A DNA stretch of 64,000 nt from contig NZ_AP018341.1 in assembly GCF_003574135.1 (NCBI RefSeq), positions 1,959,740 through 2,023,739 of the forward strand. Reading direction: 5' to 3'. Below, piece after piece: positions 18,985 through 29,684 of the stretch. The notes under the pieces were generated by a model. That model searched no databases. It was not told the DNA's origin and saw only the letters and a program-made list of their open reading frames with translations. The stretch's first letter is position 1; each line of letters starts with the position of its first letter. The DNA is from a cyanobacterium endosymbiont of Rhopalodia gibberula. GTDB taxonomy: Bacteria > Cyanobacteriota > Cyanobacteriia > Cyanobacteriales > Microcystaceae. Position numbers and translations under genes: made by a program.

Positions 18985-20346
18985 ATGACCTTTCTGCATT
19001 CCCATACTAGACGTCCCAGCGCAATTGACCTTGTTTTTGTCAGCCTTATGGCTATTTCTATCCTTTTAGCAGGGTATACGGGCAGGATGGAAGCTATAAC
19101 CAAAGCTAGCGTAGACTCAGCCAAAAGTGCTGTCGAATTAGCTATTGGGTTAATTGGAATTATGGCACTGTGGTTAGGATTAATCCGCGTGTTAGAAGCT
19201 GGGGGGTTAATGTTAACTCTAGCACAATGGCTCAAACCTTTGATGATTCGGTTATTTCCTGGTGTTCCTCCTACTCATCCCGCGATGGGGGCAATGTTGT
19301 TAAACATCTCTGCCAATATGTTAGGACTAGGAAATGCCGCTACCCCGTTTGGATTAAAGGCGATGGCCGAACTTGATAAACTCAATCCTCTGCCAGGGAC
19401 AGCTACTAACGCTATGTGCCTATTTTTAGCGATTAATACTTCTAGTGTTGCACTATTACCCCTAGGGGTCATTGGGGTGCGTGCGGCGGCAGGAAGTACC
19501 CTTCCTGCCGCAATTTGGATGCCAACTTTCTTGGCAACAACGGTTTCAACAGTGTTAGGAATCTTGGTTTCAGCTTGGTTAGGACAAAGAGATCAGAATT
19601 ACGCTAAATTGTCGTTTCAACCTTCTCTGCAGACATCTGAGATAAAAGAGAAATCTATTAAAATAGATAGCCTAATAGAAACAGAAGAAAGCTACAATTT
19701 TGACCATCTTTTGTATTCCCCTAACTTATTATCTCGCTTTTTTTCCTGGGGATGTTTTGGAGTATTTTTAGGAGCCATTCTTTATCGGACTATCAATAGT
19801 GATAATTTAGGAGAATTTATCCGCAAAGAATTTCTCTCTCATTGGTTACTTCCTGCGTTAATTTTATTAATTGTTGTTTATGGTGTCGGACGGGGAGTTA
19901 AAGTTTATGAAGCAGTCACTGAGGGAGCTAAACAAGGGTTTGAGATTGCTATCCGAATTATTCCCTTTTTAGTAGTAATTTTAGTGGCTATTGGCATGTT
20001 TCGTGCATCGGGGGCAATGGATAAAGTTATTTATTTTTTAAGTCCCTATACTAACTGGATTGGTCTTCCAGTGGATGTATTACCGATGGCTTTATTACGT
20101 CCCTTGTCTGGGAATGGTGCATTTGCCTTAATGACTGAGGCGATAGAACACGATCCTAACTCCTACAGTGCCTTTGTTTCTTCAATTATTATGGGTAGTA
20201 CAGAAACTACTTTTTATGTGTTAGCGGTTTATTTTGGATCAATTGGGATTACGAATATTCGCCATGGATTAGTAGCTGCTTTGTTAGCAGATACTTCAGG
20301 AATTTTATCTGCTTGTTTGTTTGCTCGAATTTTTTGGTCAGGTTGA
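18985..20346 (+). CDS. SpmA-SpmB fused nucleoside-recognition (Gate) domain membrane protein
   Basis: A 453-residue integral membrane protein made of two nucleoside-recognition/Gate domains. The first half resembles spore maturation protein A (ANMLGLGNAATPFGLKAMAEL, about residues 111-131, then NTSSVALLPLGVIG), and the second resembles SpmB (IAIRIIPFLVVILVAIGMFRASGAM, LRPLSGNGAFALM, and a last helix with GLVAALLADTSGI). SpmA and SpmB are separate proteins in Bacillus; fused forms are common in non-spore-formers, where the role is unknown, possibly transport. It has about 10 predicted helices. A Shine-Dalgarno is not obvious. It is a single-gene unit that stays intact between two decayed zones. 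Confidence 0.85.
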   Translation: MTFLHSHTRRPSAIDLVFVSLMAISILLAGYTGRMEAITKASVDSAKSAVELAIGLIGIMALWLGLIRVLEAGGLMLTLAQWLKPLMIRLFPGVPPTHPAMGAMLLNISANMLGLGNAATPFGLKAMAELDKLNPLPGTATNAMCLFLAINTSSVALLPLGVIGVRAAAGSTLPAAIWMPTFLATTVSTVLGILVSAWLGQRDQNYAKLSFQPSLQTSEIKEKSIKIDSLIETEESYNFDHLLYSPNLLSRFFSWGCFGVFLGAILYRTINSDNLGEFIRKEFLSHWLLPALILLIVVYGVGRGVKVYEAVTEGAKQGFEIAIRIIPFLVVILVAIGMFRASGAMDKVIYFLSPYTNWIGLPVDVLPMALLRPLSGNGAFALMTEAIEHDPNSYSAFVSSIIMGSTETTFYVLAVYFGSIGITNIRHGLVAALLADTSGILSACLFARIFWSG

Positions 20347-22954
20347 TATTTTTCTCCCTGAACTAGGTAGGTGAGTGAGTTCAAATAAGTGAAAAATGAC
20401 AAGGTAGTTAAAAAAAAGTGATTGCTAGATACTAGCCTGCCTTTCTAATTCTGTTGAAATTATCTCCAGAACGGAAATAAAATCAGGAGTTTTGTATTCA
20501 AATATAAGAGAATGAAAAGTTGAAGAAATTGCAGATCGTGTTGAATCTATACTAAGATTTGATTGAAAGGTTAGTTTTTATCTTTTCTTCAAAGAAAAGA
20601 AAGATTTTATAATTCTCTGAAGAAGTGGAAGAGAAAAAACTTAAAAAAAGCGTTAACTTTAACTTTGTTGAATAATTTTTCAAAAAGGAACAAAACACTC
20701 AATGATGATCAACAACTATTTAATCATCTAACTGACTCTTTGCTTAATATTGAAAAGGTGGAGTTAGAAAGAAAAGTTAAGATCGTCATTTAGTCAAGTC
20801 TTAAACAACAATCAGTTTATCAACTGTGTTGCAAATATAGTTAGATGTAGTTAGAACAAATAGATGATTTCCTCTAAAATTATGGCAATCACAAAGTATC
20901 AAGTTACGGGGAACTAGTGATATCGTTATTGACTTATGTTGTGAGTGAAATTGACCGTGGAATTTGTTTTCTATAAAAATGAGTATAGAAGATTTAAAAA
21001 AGCTTAGCAAGGAATAACAGGATAGAAAATCCGAGACAAAGAAGTAAAAGATGACTTTTCAATTGTTCATCCAAGCTAGAAGTGGCATCTAGTAAAGCTA
21101 AAAGTTACGGAGATACAGGAATCTAGTCCAAAACAAAACTGTTAGCTAATTGGGTAGAAAATTTTCTAACAAAAATAATTGAAAAAATAAAAAAAATTAG
21201 AATTGTTAGAAATTAGCGATAATACTGGGATTATATAAGGAAATATTTAAGTCTAACCTAAAATTGAGAAAGAGTTATCACATGAGAAGAAAGGATAGCT
21301 ATTTACTCGGCAAAATCTATCATAATCTTGTTAGATTAATTTTTCATATTAAATACTTAAAAAGACATTAATTTTTCCCAAAAATTTTTATTTTTCTGTA
21401 AAGATACTAAATAAAGATGAGAAGTTACTTGCATACAATATTTAATGAATTTTGAATAATTATCGTTTAAATTTTAATTAAATATCTAAAATTCTCAATT
21501 GAGAAAATGATTAACTATAAAAAAGTCTATATAAAGTTATGAGATCGGCAGTGTTAAGTTTTCTTACTGACAAGTTTTTGTCTTAAAATTAATTATCAAC
21601 TGGGAACGTTTGTAAACTAAAATTTAGGTTTTCGAGACAATCCCCCTAAAAGAGTCATTTACATGCTCTACCAATTTATTTTGAAAACTAGGAGAAAATT
21701 ACAGAATTGATGTCTTTATTAAGCATTGTGTTCAAAATTTTTATTTTAATGGAGTTAGTGATGCATCGTTAATTTCATTACTCTCAGTCCATTTTAGCTG
21801 GATTTTATGAAAGAAATTATAAACGCGTTGTTAACCATCTATTTACTGAAAAAATTTTAAACGTTTTTGAGCTTATCACTTTATATATACATCGAGATGA
21901 CTCAAGAACAATTTCTGTACTCAATTTTGTATAACAAAAAATCTTAAGATTAATGAATTTAGAAAAATATATTTATATTACCGACTACTTTACCTCGAGA
22001 TAAAACTACGTTAGCTCAAGTAATTCAATTCTTAATTAAGTAAACTTTTTAACCTGTTTCCCCTTGTAAAAAAAATGAATAAACGATAGATACTAAAATT
22101 TAAAAAAGGGAGAAAAATAAAATTAACTTCCTAAAAAACCGATAATATCTAAAAAAATACTGAAGATAAACATAGACAAAAGTAAAGATGAGTATTTACT
22201 TATTTCCTGGAGATAAAGAAGCAAAAAAAGTAAATTTTAGAATACTGTGTTCTCTAAAAACAATGTGAGTATAAGACTACAAAATTTATATCAATAAAAT
22301 TTTAGTCTACAGAGTTAAGTAAGTTTTACTTATATAAAAGTAGGAAAATAGAAAGTAATTATATAGAGTCGAAAAAATTACAAAACTAAATATAATATAA
22401 ATATACTAACTAAATAAAAGTCTTGATTAACAGAGCTCAACAGAAAGTGATGGAGAGGGGAGGAGTAATGCTGTTGGAAGTAGTGTTTATTGAGAGTTGA
22501 TGCTATAGATGTCAAATCTTATCTTGAGCTTACCGAGGTATTTTGTAATGTTGTATATCACTTATATCAAGAACTTTAACATCATTGTTATTTTGTTTTC
22601 TAATTGACAGTATTTTTTAAATAAAAAATGCCGTTCTCGTTTAAAAAAAGGCTAACTTGTGACCATTGTAATCGCTCTTTATCAGTCGTGCTCTCAAACC
22701 TGTAATGTATAAAATCCTTTGCAAGTTATTTCCCATTACAAAAAGGAATTTACTAGCAGAGGTAACCAGAATCATTTTGCAGAGATTATACTCAAGGTAA
22801 TCATTTTCCTGCCCTATCTCCTACAGACTTACAAAGGCAAAATTACCAGAATTAGTTTCACTAATTACAATTAACTTAGGAGTCTATTATCAGGTTTATA
22901 GTAGAGTAATTGACTGTTTAAAGATTTAGTTAGATAACATAAAAAATCCGTAGA
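20347..22954. other. Gene desert with unassigned coding relics
   Basis: 2.6 kb without an intact gene. Some plus-strand stretches look like eroded coding sequence (for example about 20600-20795 with open codons ending at a TAG, and about 21710-21900), but none could be assigned to a family. A short open frame on minus at 20801-21010 has no support. Confidence 0.5.
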
Positions 22955-23390
22955 ATTGCATTCTAAATTTAAATCGCACTTAGTTGCAAATAACTATGGT
23001 GAATTATTAACTTTGAAATTAACTATAGGCAACATACATGGTCGTTAATATGTTTCTGATTTGAGGTAAGACTCAACTAGTAAATTATTTGGAGACTGGA
23101 ATTTTTTTCTAAAAAACTTTTTGACGAGATCTATCAATCAAAACTTTAAGTAATTGCCAGTAATCAATAGGAGATGGAGCAACAGTTAGTGAAACTGATT
23201 AATAAAATTTAATCTGCTAAACGTTCTTTGATTGAAACAACCAATGAATCACTCAAAAATACCGCTCATATTGAACATTTGATGAATTTAAATATTTGTA
23301 ACTTTTTTATTAACCTTTTTACTCGACTAATTTCTTGTACTTCATCTAGACAAAAAAACTTATCTAGAAGTTGGGGAAAAATGTTTATCG
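22955..23390 (+). mobile_element. IS982-family transposase remnant (second copy)
   Basis: Plus-strand fragments read FKSHLVANNYGELLTLKLTI, then GNIHGR, KLFGDWNFF, SAKRSLIETTNESLKNTAHI and EHLMNLNICNFFINLF. They line up with IS982 transposase blocks (KLH..ND.GELL.F.LTPGN.DDR; KLFGDKGY; RSIIET..LKN..QIEHSRHRS..NF..NL). Multiple stops and shifts show it is dead. More decayed sequence upstream to about 22600 may be its N-terminal half. Ends and target duplication not found. Confidence 0.78.
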
Positions 23391-23630
23391 GCCTTGTCTA
23401 TTAATGTTTTTAGACAAAAATTTTAATCTTAGTTCCTGCGGTTACTGTTTAAAATACTCATAAACTTCGTCAGATTTATACTTAAAATATTAAAGATAAC
23501 AACTACGTTTTTAAGTATATTTGGACTCATGCTTTAAACAAGACTTTCAGCTTTTGTCTATTATAATGTTGTCACAGTTGCTCTGTAAGAGTACTATTTT
23601 TTAGTTTGATTAGTCGATTTCCTAATTGAC

Positions 23631-23657
23631 AATCTCCTTACTAACAGTAAGGAGATT
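23631..23657 (-). terminator. Hairpin downstream of fabF
   Basis: Twelve-base perfect arms AATCTCCTTACT / AGTAAGGAGATT with a 3-base loop, 20 bases past the fabF stop on the minus strand. Likely terminator of acpP-fabF. Confidence 0.6.
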
Positions 23658-23676
23658 CATAACTTATCCTTCTTGT

Positions 23677-24927
23677 TTACTGATATTTCTTAAAAGCTAA
23701 AGTGACATTATGTCCACCAAATCCAAAGGAATTAGATAGGGCAACTTTGATATCAAAAGAGCGACTTTCATGAGGTACATAATCGAGATCACACTCAGGC
23801 TCAGGATTATCTAAATTAATTGTAGGAGGAACTCTTCCTTTAGCGATCGCCATGGCAGTGGCTACTGCTTCTATTCCTCCAGACCCCCCTAATAAATGGC
23901 CTGTCATTGACTTGGTAGAACTAATGAGAATTTCGTAAGCGTGTTTTCCCAAAGCCTTTTTAATAGCTTTAGTTTCCGTTACATCATTGGCTAGGGTACT
24001 AGTTCCGTGAGCATTAATGTAACTCACTTGTTCTGGAATCAGTCCCGCATCAGCTAACGCTAGTTCCATCGCTCGGGTTGCGCCGTAACCATCAGGAACG
24101 GGGGATGTCATATGATAAGCATCACAAGTCATGCCATAGCCGACGATTTCAGCATAGATTTTAGCCTCACGATCAAGAGCGTGTTCGAGTTCTTCAAGGA
24201 TTAGGATTCCTACCCCTTCACCCATCACGAACCCATCGCGATCACGATCAAAAGGACGACAGGCCATTGCTGGATAATCATTGCGAGTTGACAAAGCTCG
24301 AGCTGCCGCAAATCCGCCTATTCCCAAGGGCGTAATAGCAGCTTCGGTTCCCCCACAAATCATCGCTTTGGCGTAACCTCGTTGCACTAGGCGAAAAGCG
24401 TCTCCCACAGCATTAGAACCAGCAGCACAAGCAGTTACCGTACAGCTATTTGGTCCTTTAGCTCCCGTATGGATTGCTGTTAATCCAGCAGCCATATTGG
24501 CAATCATCATGGGAATCATGAAAGGGCTACAACGACTGGGTCCACGGTCAAGGTAGATTTTTTGTTGATCTTCGAGCACCTTTAGACCGCCAATCCCCGT
24601 CCCAATAATGACTCCCACTTGGTCTGCGTTAAGCTTATTAATCACTAACTGGGAATCGGACAAGGTTTGTAAACTCGCCGCTACCCCAAATTGTGCAAAA
24701 CGGTCCATCCGTTTAGCTTCTTTCCGGTCTAAGTAATCGTGGGGGTCGAATCCTTTGACTTCTCCGGCAAAACGGCAGGCATGCTGGGCGGCATCGAAAT
24801 GAGTAATTAAACCAATCCCATTGCGGCCACTAACTAATCCGTCCCAATATTCCATCAGGTTATTGCCAATGGGGGTTATTGCACCTAGTCCTGTTACGAC
24901 AACGCGCTTTAATTCTGAATTGGTCAT
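23677..24927 (-). CDS. fabF: 3-oxoacyl-ACP synthase II (KAS II)
   Basis: FabF elongates acyl-ACP with malonyl-ACP in type II fatty-acid synthesis. The 416-residue thiolase-fold enzyme has the C-H-K-H active site: C167 in TVTACAAGSNA, H307 in NAHGTST, K339 and H344 in TKSMTGHLLG. VVVTGLGAITPIGN is at the N-terminus. Its gene follows acpP by 91 bases on the same strand, the conserved acpP-fabF pair. A HIP1 octamer lies at 23843-23850. Together with accA at 55-56 kb it shows that lipid synthesis is retained. Confidence 0.97.
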   Translation of the reverse strand: MTNSELKRVVVTGLGAITPIGNNLMEYWDGLVSGRNGIGLITHFDAAQHACRFAGEVKGFDPHDYLDRKEAKRMDRFAQFGVAASLQTLSDSQLVINKLNADQVGVIIGTGIGGLKVLEDQQKIYLDRGPSRCSPFMIPMMIANMAAGLTAIHTGAKGPNSCTVTACAAGSNAVGDAFRLVQRGYAKAMICGGTEAAITPLGIGGFAAARALSTRNDYPAMACRPFDRDRDGFVMGEGVGILILEELEHALDREAKIYAEIVGYGMTCDAYHMTSPVPDGYGATRAMELALADAGLIPEQVSYINAHGTSTLANDVTETKAIKKALGKHAYEILISSTKSMTGHLLGGSGGIEAVATAMAIAKGRVPPTINLDNPEPECDLDYVPHESRSFDIKVALSNSFGFGGHNVTLAFKKYQ

Positions 24928-25018
24928 GATCTTCGCTTAAAGATATTAGGCTAACTCTGCCCCACAGATTATAGAGAGAGTAAGGGATGGGGACAGCAAC
25001 CTCTCCCAACAAGTAAGG

Positions 25019-25267
25019 TTAAGTGGTTGCTGTAATTTTTTCACCGATGTGTTCAACAGCTTTGCCAACTGTGTCAATTTGTTCGGCCACTTCGTCAGGA
25101 ATTTCAATATCAAATGCTTCTTCTAATGCCATAACCAGCTCAACAGTATCTAGGGAATCTGCTCCTAAGTCATTAGCAAAACTTGACTCCGGTGTTACCG
25201 TTCCCGGCTCAACTTCAAGTTGTTCGATAACGATGCTTTTAACTTTCTCAAAGATTTCTTGGTTCAT
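25019..25267 (-). CDS. acpP: Acyl carrier protein
   Basis: A small acidic 82-residue carrier of growing acyl chains. The phosphopantetheine attachment serine is S38 in [17 protein letters not shown]. Length and the four-helix pattern are standard. It precedes fabF in the same direction, probably in one transcript. The 100 bases before it are G-rich by the standard of the window, and a 20-bp-arm hairpin stands 167 bases upstream at 25434-25476. Confidence 0.97.
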   Translation of the reverse strand: MNQEIFEKVKSIVIEQLEVEPGTVTPESSFANDLGADSLDTVELVMALEEAFDIEIPDEVAEQIDTVGKAVEHIGEKITATT

Positions 25268-26990
25268 TAATCCTTAATTTGCCGCTAGGTACCCCTTCCG
25301 AGGGTGTCGTCATGGGGAGGAAATGGGGCGGGTAATGCCATTCCCTAAGGTCTGTGTCACTAATTAATTGGAGTGAGCATTTTCTATATTATCGGTAAAT
25401 GGTCAGTCGGGGAATAACTATTTCTCTCAGTCTTCCATTCTCAGCCTCTTGTTCTAAACAAGAGGCTGAGAATGGAGGAGAGGATTTAACTTCCCTATTA
25501 CCATAGTTTTTGAGATAGACAAAATTCAATACATATTAGCAAGAGTTAATGCTGATATTTTTGGGTTAAAAAATCTTTATTTTTCAGTAAGTTTAAAATC
25601 TAGACTATAATTTTTATTCCCTCATCATTGCGATACTGACGATTATATTTTACAGATAATAAAATACAATTGATTCTTGTTTTAGTCTTCTATTTAATTT
25701 TTTTAACTAACTTATTAAAGATTTAATTGATTCACTTTGTTAAATTTATTAATTTTTTTAAAAATTTAACAAAAGAAATTTATTTAGTTCTAGTAGCATT
25801 TGTAATGCTGATTACAGCATAGACTTTTTCAAGTTTAAGGATAAGTCTAATTGCAGATTAAACTTTTCGAGTAACGCTCGTATTTCTAGTTCAGGTAAAA
25901 TCTCAATCAAGGCTAATATTATTTACTTTATCAAGAGTTATTTAATACCAGGAACTCCTTTAATCTGATACTTTTAAACCAATTAAAGCCCTTAATAAAT
26001 CTCAATCATATAAATAATATAGTTATCTCTTTTAAAGAGAATTTTTAGAATAAATTTTAGCAATTTACACAGGCATACTAAATGGTGTAAAAATAGATAA
26101 TTATGGGTGTTAACAAGCCTGTTATTTATAACGATAATTTGTCTTTATGTTTAAAACAAAATACTAGATTTATTAAATCCCCAAAAAATCTGTTTAAAAG
26201 TACTTGCTTGATAAAAACTTATATCAACTCAAGATTAATTAAAATTTACCCGCGAAATTTATTTCCAGAATGGATGTAAGCTCAATTTTTCCTTAATGAT
26301 AGGGATACTGCCCTAATTTCATAATAATTACCACACGGTTCTATATTTTTCAGTTCCATTTACAAAATAGAATCGTCAAGTTTTTTTAATATAAGTTCGA
26401 TTATATTTAAAGAAACTCTTATCATTATTAACTTCAATATAAATACAAAATTATCGATTATCTGAAATAATAACCGCTAACGCTTAAGACTATAATAGGG
26501 TTTCTAAAAAAGCAGAATATAAGGCTAGTTTACTTTTTTATCCTATCGTAGCAAAGTACGGATAACAGCTTCAGGACCTGTATAAGAATAGATAATATTC
26601 ATAGCCTTGACAAGTTCTTAGGAACTATCAATTCACAGGAGACATTCCTCTTATCTTTCTTTTTCTTGGTCTAACGAGCCTCTAAAATCGATGATATAAC
26701 GGCGATTATTTTCCAAAATATTGGGAATCTGGGTAATGTGTTAAACTCGAGGTTTTGTCATTTGAGGCAAATGATTCATATGGCTAATTTACATAGAGAG
26801 TCGTGCTTTCTAGTTTTCCATACAACAACGAGTTTCTTATCTTGACTCTATATTTAGTAAATTTCAACGTAAACTCCTATATCCAATTCAATTTCAATCT
26901 AAACAATTGGAGGAAAACGTTAAGAGCTAAAGCTCAAAAAACAATACATGTGAGTTTAATCGACTCTTTTATCTCAATTTAAGTCATCTT
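25268..26990. other. Spacer acpP / pseudo-orthocaspase
   Basis: 1.7 kb with no intact gene. The strongest structure is the hairpin at 25434-25476. On minus about 26540-26770 there are coding-like pieces (for example QIPNILENNRRYIIDFRGS, and YSYTGPEAVIRTLL in a second frame), clearly a broken gene but of a family I cannot name. Another minus-strand relic may lie at 25800-26090. Confidence 0.5.
25434..25476. repeat. Perfect hairpin, 20-bp arms, upstream of acpP
   Basis: Arms 25434-25453 and 25457-25476 are exact complements around CTA, with G/C content well above the surroundings (core CTCAGCCTCTTG). It lies upstream of acpP-fabF, where no converging gene needs a terminator. Confidence 0.6.
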
Positions 26991-29249
26991 CTAAACAACC
27001 TGATATACAATACTTAGAGTGGCCCAGGCACTGCTATCAAGAGCATAGCTATCAGCGAATGTTCCTCCTGACTCGTTTGAAAAAGCTCTAGGAGTATTTA
27101 AGTCTCCTAAGAGTGATTGTGTGATCTTGAGAGGCTCCTCTAGAGTAAATATTTGCCCTTGATCAAGTTTAAATCCTGAAAACTCTGCTAAGGTTTCTAA
27201 AGTTTTCGTAAAAGGGAATTTAGACCCGACAATCATCATTTGACCCCATCCCTGACTACTGGCTAGTGTCCAGTTAAGTCCTCGCGAAGAAAAAGGGACA
27301 AGCCTGGTTTCTCCTGGGGATAGGTGGGCTGTCTGTTGGGTTTGATTTTTTTGTTGGGGAGGTAAGTAGGCGGTGGTTTGTCCACTGGCATCTACTCCTA
27401 AAATTAGGTAATAGATAGGACAATCACCTCGATTTTCTAATCGACATTGGAAACGACTTCCTTGGGGTAGTTGAGGTAAATGCTGGAGTTGTAGGGAATC
27501 GGGAGGAAAATTTGTCGACGGCAAGAAATTAGCCTGAGTTAGATCTGAAGATGTTTTAACCGATGGTAGTTTGCGTAGAGTTTGTCGTTGTAGCACTAGG
27601 GAAGGATCTTGATCAAGATTTTTTAGTGTTACCCCTAGCCCCAATCCAGAAGAACCTTCATTAAGAGTAAGCCTCCACCACTTGATAGCCAAAAGTTTTT
27701 TTAAGGCGGGTTGAAGCCTCTCGACAGCTGATTTAATGGCTTCTCCCGATTGACCGAAGGTATTAGGAACGGGAATACCTCCTTGTAAAAAGAGTCCATA
27801 GCCTCCCTTTGTTTCTAATTCAGACGAATCTCCCTCATCAAAAATTAATGTCTTTTGTTGTCGTCCCAAGACGCAGTCAGCTCCTGACTCTCCTGCAGTA
27901 ATGACTGATGAGACAATTTTTACAGAGGCAAAAGCACTCGTCGCATCGACCCGTTCAATTCTCTCTAAGTTTTTATCGAGGGCAACATTAAGTCCTAGAG
28001 TTTTGGGAATCACACGCAAGGTTTCTTGAAGTAATTGCCCCTTTTGTAAGGGATATATATCAGTTTGGTCTTGTGGTATCTGAAGCAGTCGAACCTTACC
28101 AGTTAGTCCTTCAAGAGAGTATAATTGTACGATAATGGGATGTAAAGATTGGGAGCCAACCACCTTAAAGCAAGAATTAAGTCCGTAATGTTGCATAGCC
28201 GATAGGGGCAGTCCAGTTAGTTTAATGGTGGCGGTAGTTCTTTCTTCTACTTGTATAATCACTCCCTCAGCTCCCTGGGGGGTGACTGGAAGTAGGTAGT
28301 AGGTAAAAAGAGACTGTTTTTGGTTTGCTTGGAGTTGAGGTTGTTGTTGTTGTCCCCTGATGGGAAACATGTGTTCGCTGGAATTTTCCAGAAAAACTAT
28401 AGTTTTACTGGTGGGGACTGCCTGCCAGAGACATTGGGTTAAGAGATAGGTGAATAAACCAGTACTAAAGCCATTGCTCATGATTTCGGTGGCTACTTGC
28501 TGGTGTTGAGCAGCCCTTAGCAGAGTGCCAACTATTTGCGATGGTTTAGCTTGAACGTTTTTAGCTTTGAGTATTTCTTTTAATTGAGTTTGAAATGTCA
28601 TTTCTCCTGGACTAGCTTGTTGAGCCTCATAAGGAAAGGAACGTCCTTGTAGATTTCCTTCGAGTTCTCTTCCTAAATACTGATGACTGGTGTCCAAGAC
28701 CATGGTCAGTTTATCAGTAGCTAAAGACTGACCTAACAGTAGGAGAGTTTCTTCAAGAATATCGTTGGTTGTAGGAGTACCTTTAGTTAGGAAAATTCCA
28801 TCTTTGGGAACTAGACCCCGTTTTCGCGTTGACGAGAGAGGGGAACCATCATGAAGATTTTCTTTGACATAATTGCCATAGCCACTGAAGTGAAACAGTA
28901 CAACATCGCCTGCTTTCGCCTGTTGAATCAGATGTTCGGTGAAAGCCTGTTCTATTCTTTCACGAGTTCCCTGCTGTTCCGTTAAGGTCAAGATATCTTT
29001 ACGGGCAAATCCAAAGCGATAAATTAGTAATTCTCTTTGTCGCTCAACATCGGTAACACATCCTTTCAACTTGTAATGACTACTATAGTCATCAATACCT
29101 ACCAACAATGCCAGTTTACGGGGGGTTGGCGTAGCTAAGGTTTGATAGTAACGTTTAATTTTTGGTTGTCTAGAGAACCATTCAAGCCCTGCTTGACTAA
29201 TTCCCCAGATGAGCAAGGTCTTTAGAAAAGTCCGCCGATCCCATTCCAT
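26991..29249 (-). CDS. Caspase-like (C14) protein, YS-type pseudo-orthocaspase with Tat-like signal
   Basis: A 752-residue protein. Residues 1-21 (MEWDRRTFLKTLLIWGISQA) match a twin-arginine export signal (RRTFLK). Residues about 45-200 form a caspase p20-like fold: KLALLVGIDDYSSHYKLKGC, then VVLFHFSGYGN and LTMVLDTSHQYLG. The catalytic His of HFSGHG is Tyr at 124 and the catalytic Cys of the D-x-C-H site is Ser at 188, so it should not be a protease. Such YS pseudo-orthocaspases are known from cyanobacteria. The C-terminal 500 residues, about half of them beta-rich (a segment near 560-680 has RFQCRLENRGDCPIYYLILG), resemble the DUF4384-like tails of such proteins. It is a single-gene unit and intact despite the decayed surroundings. 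The function is unknown. Confidence 0.88.
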   Translation of the reverse strand: MEWDRRTFLKTLLIWGISQAGLEWFSRQPKIKRYYQTLATPTPRKLALLVGIDDYSSHYKLKGCVTDVERQRELLIYRFGFARKDILTLTEQQGTRERIEQAFTEHLIQQAKAGDVVLFHFSGYGNYVKENLHDGSPLSSTRKRGLVPKDGIFLTKGTPTTNDILEETLLLLGQSLATDKLTMVLDTSHQYLGRELEGNLQGRSFPYEAQQASPGEMTFQTQLKEILKAKNVQAKPSQIVGTLLRAAQHQQVATEIMSNGFSTGLFTYLLTQCLWQAVPTSKTIVFLENSSEHMFPIRGQQQQPQLQANQKQSLFTYYLLPVTPQGAEGVIIQVEERTTATIKLTGLPLSAMQHYGLNSCFKVVGSQSLHPIIVQLYSLEGLTGKVRLLQIPQDQTDIYPLQKGQLLQETLRVIPKTLGLNVALDKNLERIERVDATSAFASVKIVSSVITAGESGADCVLGRQQKTLIFDEGDSSELETKGGYGLFLQGGIPVPNTFGQSGEAIKSAVERLQPALKKLLAIKWWRLTLNEGSSGLGLGVTLKNLDQDPSLVLQRQTLRKLPSVKTSSDLTQANFLPSTNFPPDSLQLQHLPQLPQGSRFQCRLENRGDCPIYYLILGVDASGQTTAYLPPQQKNQTQQTAHLSPGETRLVPFSSRGLNWTLASSQGWGQMMIVGSKFPFTKTLETLAEFSGFKLDQGQIFTLEEPLKITQSLLGDLNTPRAFSNESGGTFADSYALDSSAWATLSIVYQVV

Positions 29250-29470
29250 TGTTTTTCAGTATGCCGTTAGTGGGACTACATTTTAATAGTCTAAATCTTT
29301 TTAGCCTAATATATGGTTTGCAGAAGTTCAAATTTATGATCTAGCATAAGCAACACAGTACATGTTAACTTAACACGCTTTTTCATACAGTACCATTGAC
29401 TCTTGTCCAAAATGTGCCATTCCTGCAGGGAATTTAATATTTTTTTTAGACGAGTTCTTCTTATTAAATA

Positions 29471-29544
29471 TGGACGTAACTGGAATCGAACCAGTGACCC
29501 CATCGATGTCAACGATGTACTCTAACCAGCTGAGCTATACGTCC
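29471..29544 (-). tRNA. tRNA-Val(GAC)
   Basis: On minus, a 74-base cloverleaf with acceptor GGACGTA/TACGTCC, D-arm GCTC with an AGCTGGTTA loop, anticodon stem CATCG/CGATG around TTGACAT (anticodon GAC), and T-arm ACTGG-TTCGATT-CCAGT. Discriminator A; the CCA end is not encoded. All stems pair fully apart from a D-stem GAGT end position (G-T wobble). Confidence 0.95.
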
Positions 29545-29684
29545 GCGCAGACTCTCATCCTAACATATTAGTTTTTAAAAGAGCAATTCCTCTCTCTAAC
29601 TTACATAGATTTCCTTAAGAGATGAACGAATTGATTCGTTAGAGGAGTGTAATTAAAAGACGACATTAAGCATAAAACAATTCT

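Noticed and set aside
20801-21010. 69-codon frame on minus
   Set aside because: No family resemblance; in a region with other eroded sequence.
29306-29512. 68-codon open frame on minus
   Set aside because: It runs through the tRNA-Val gene and has no protein-like pattern.
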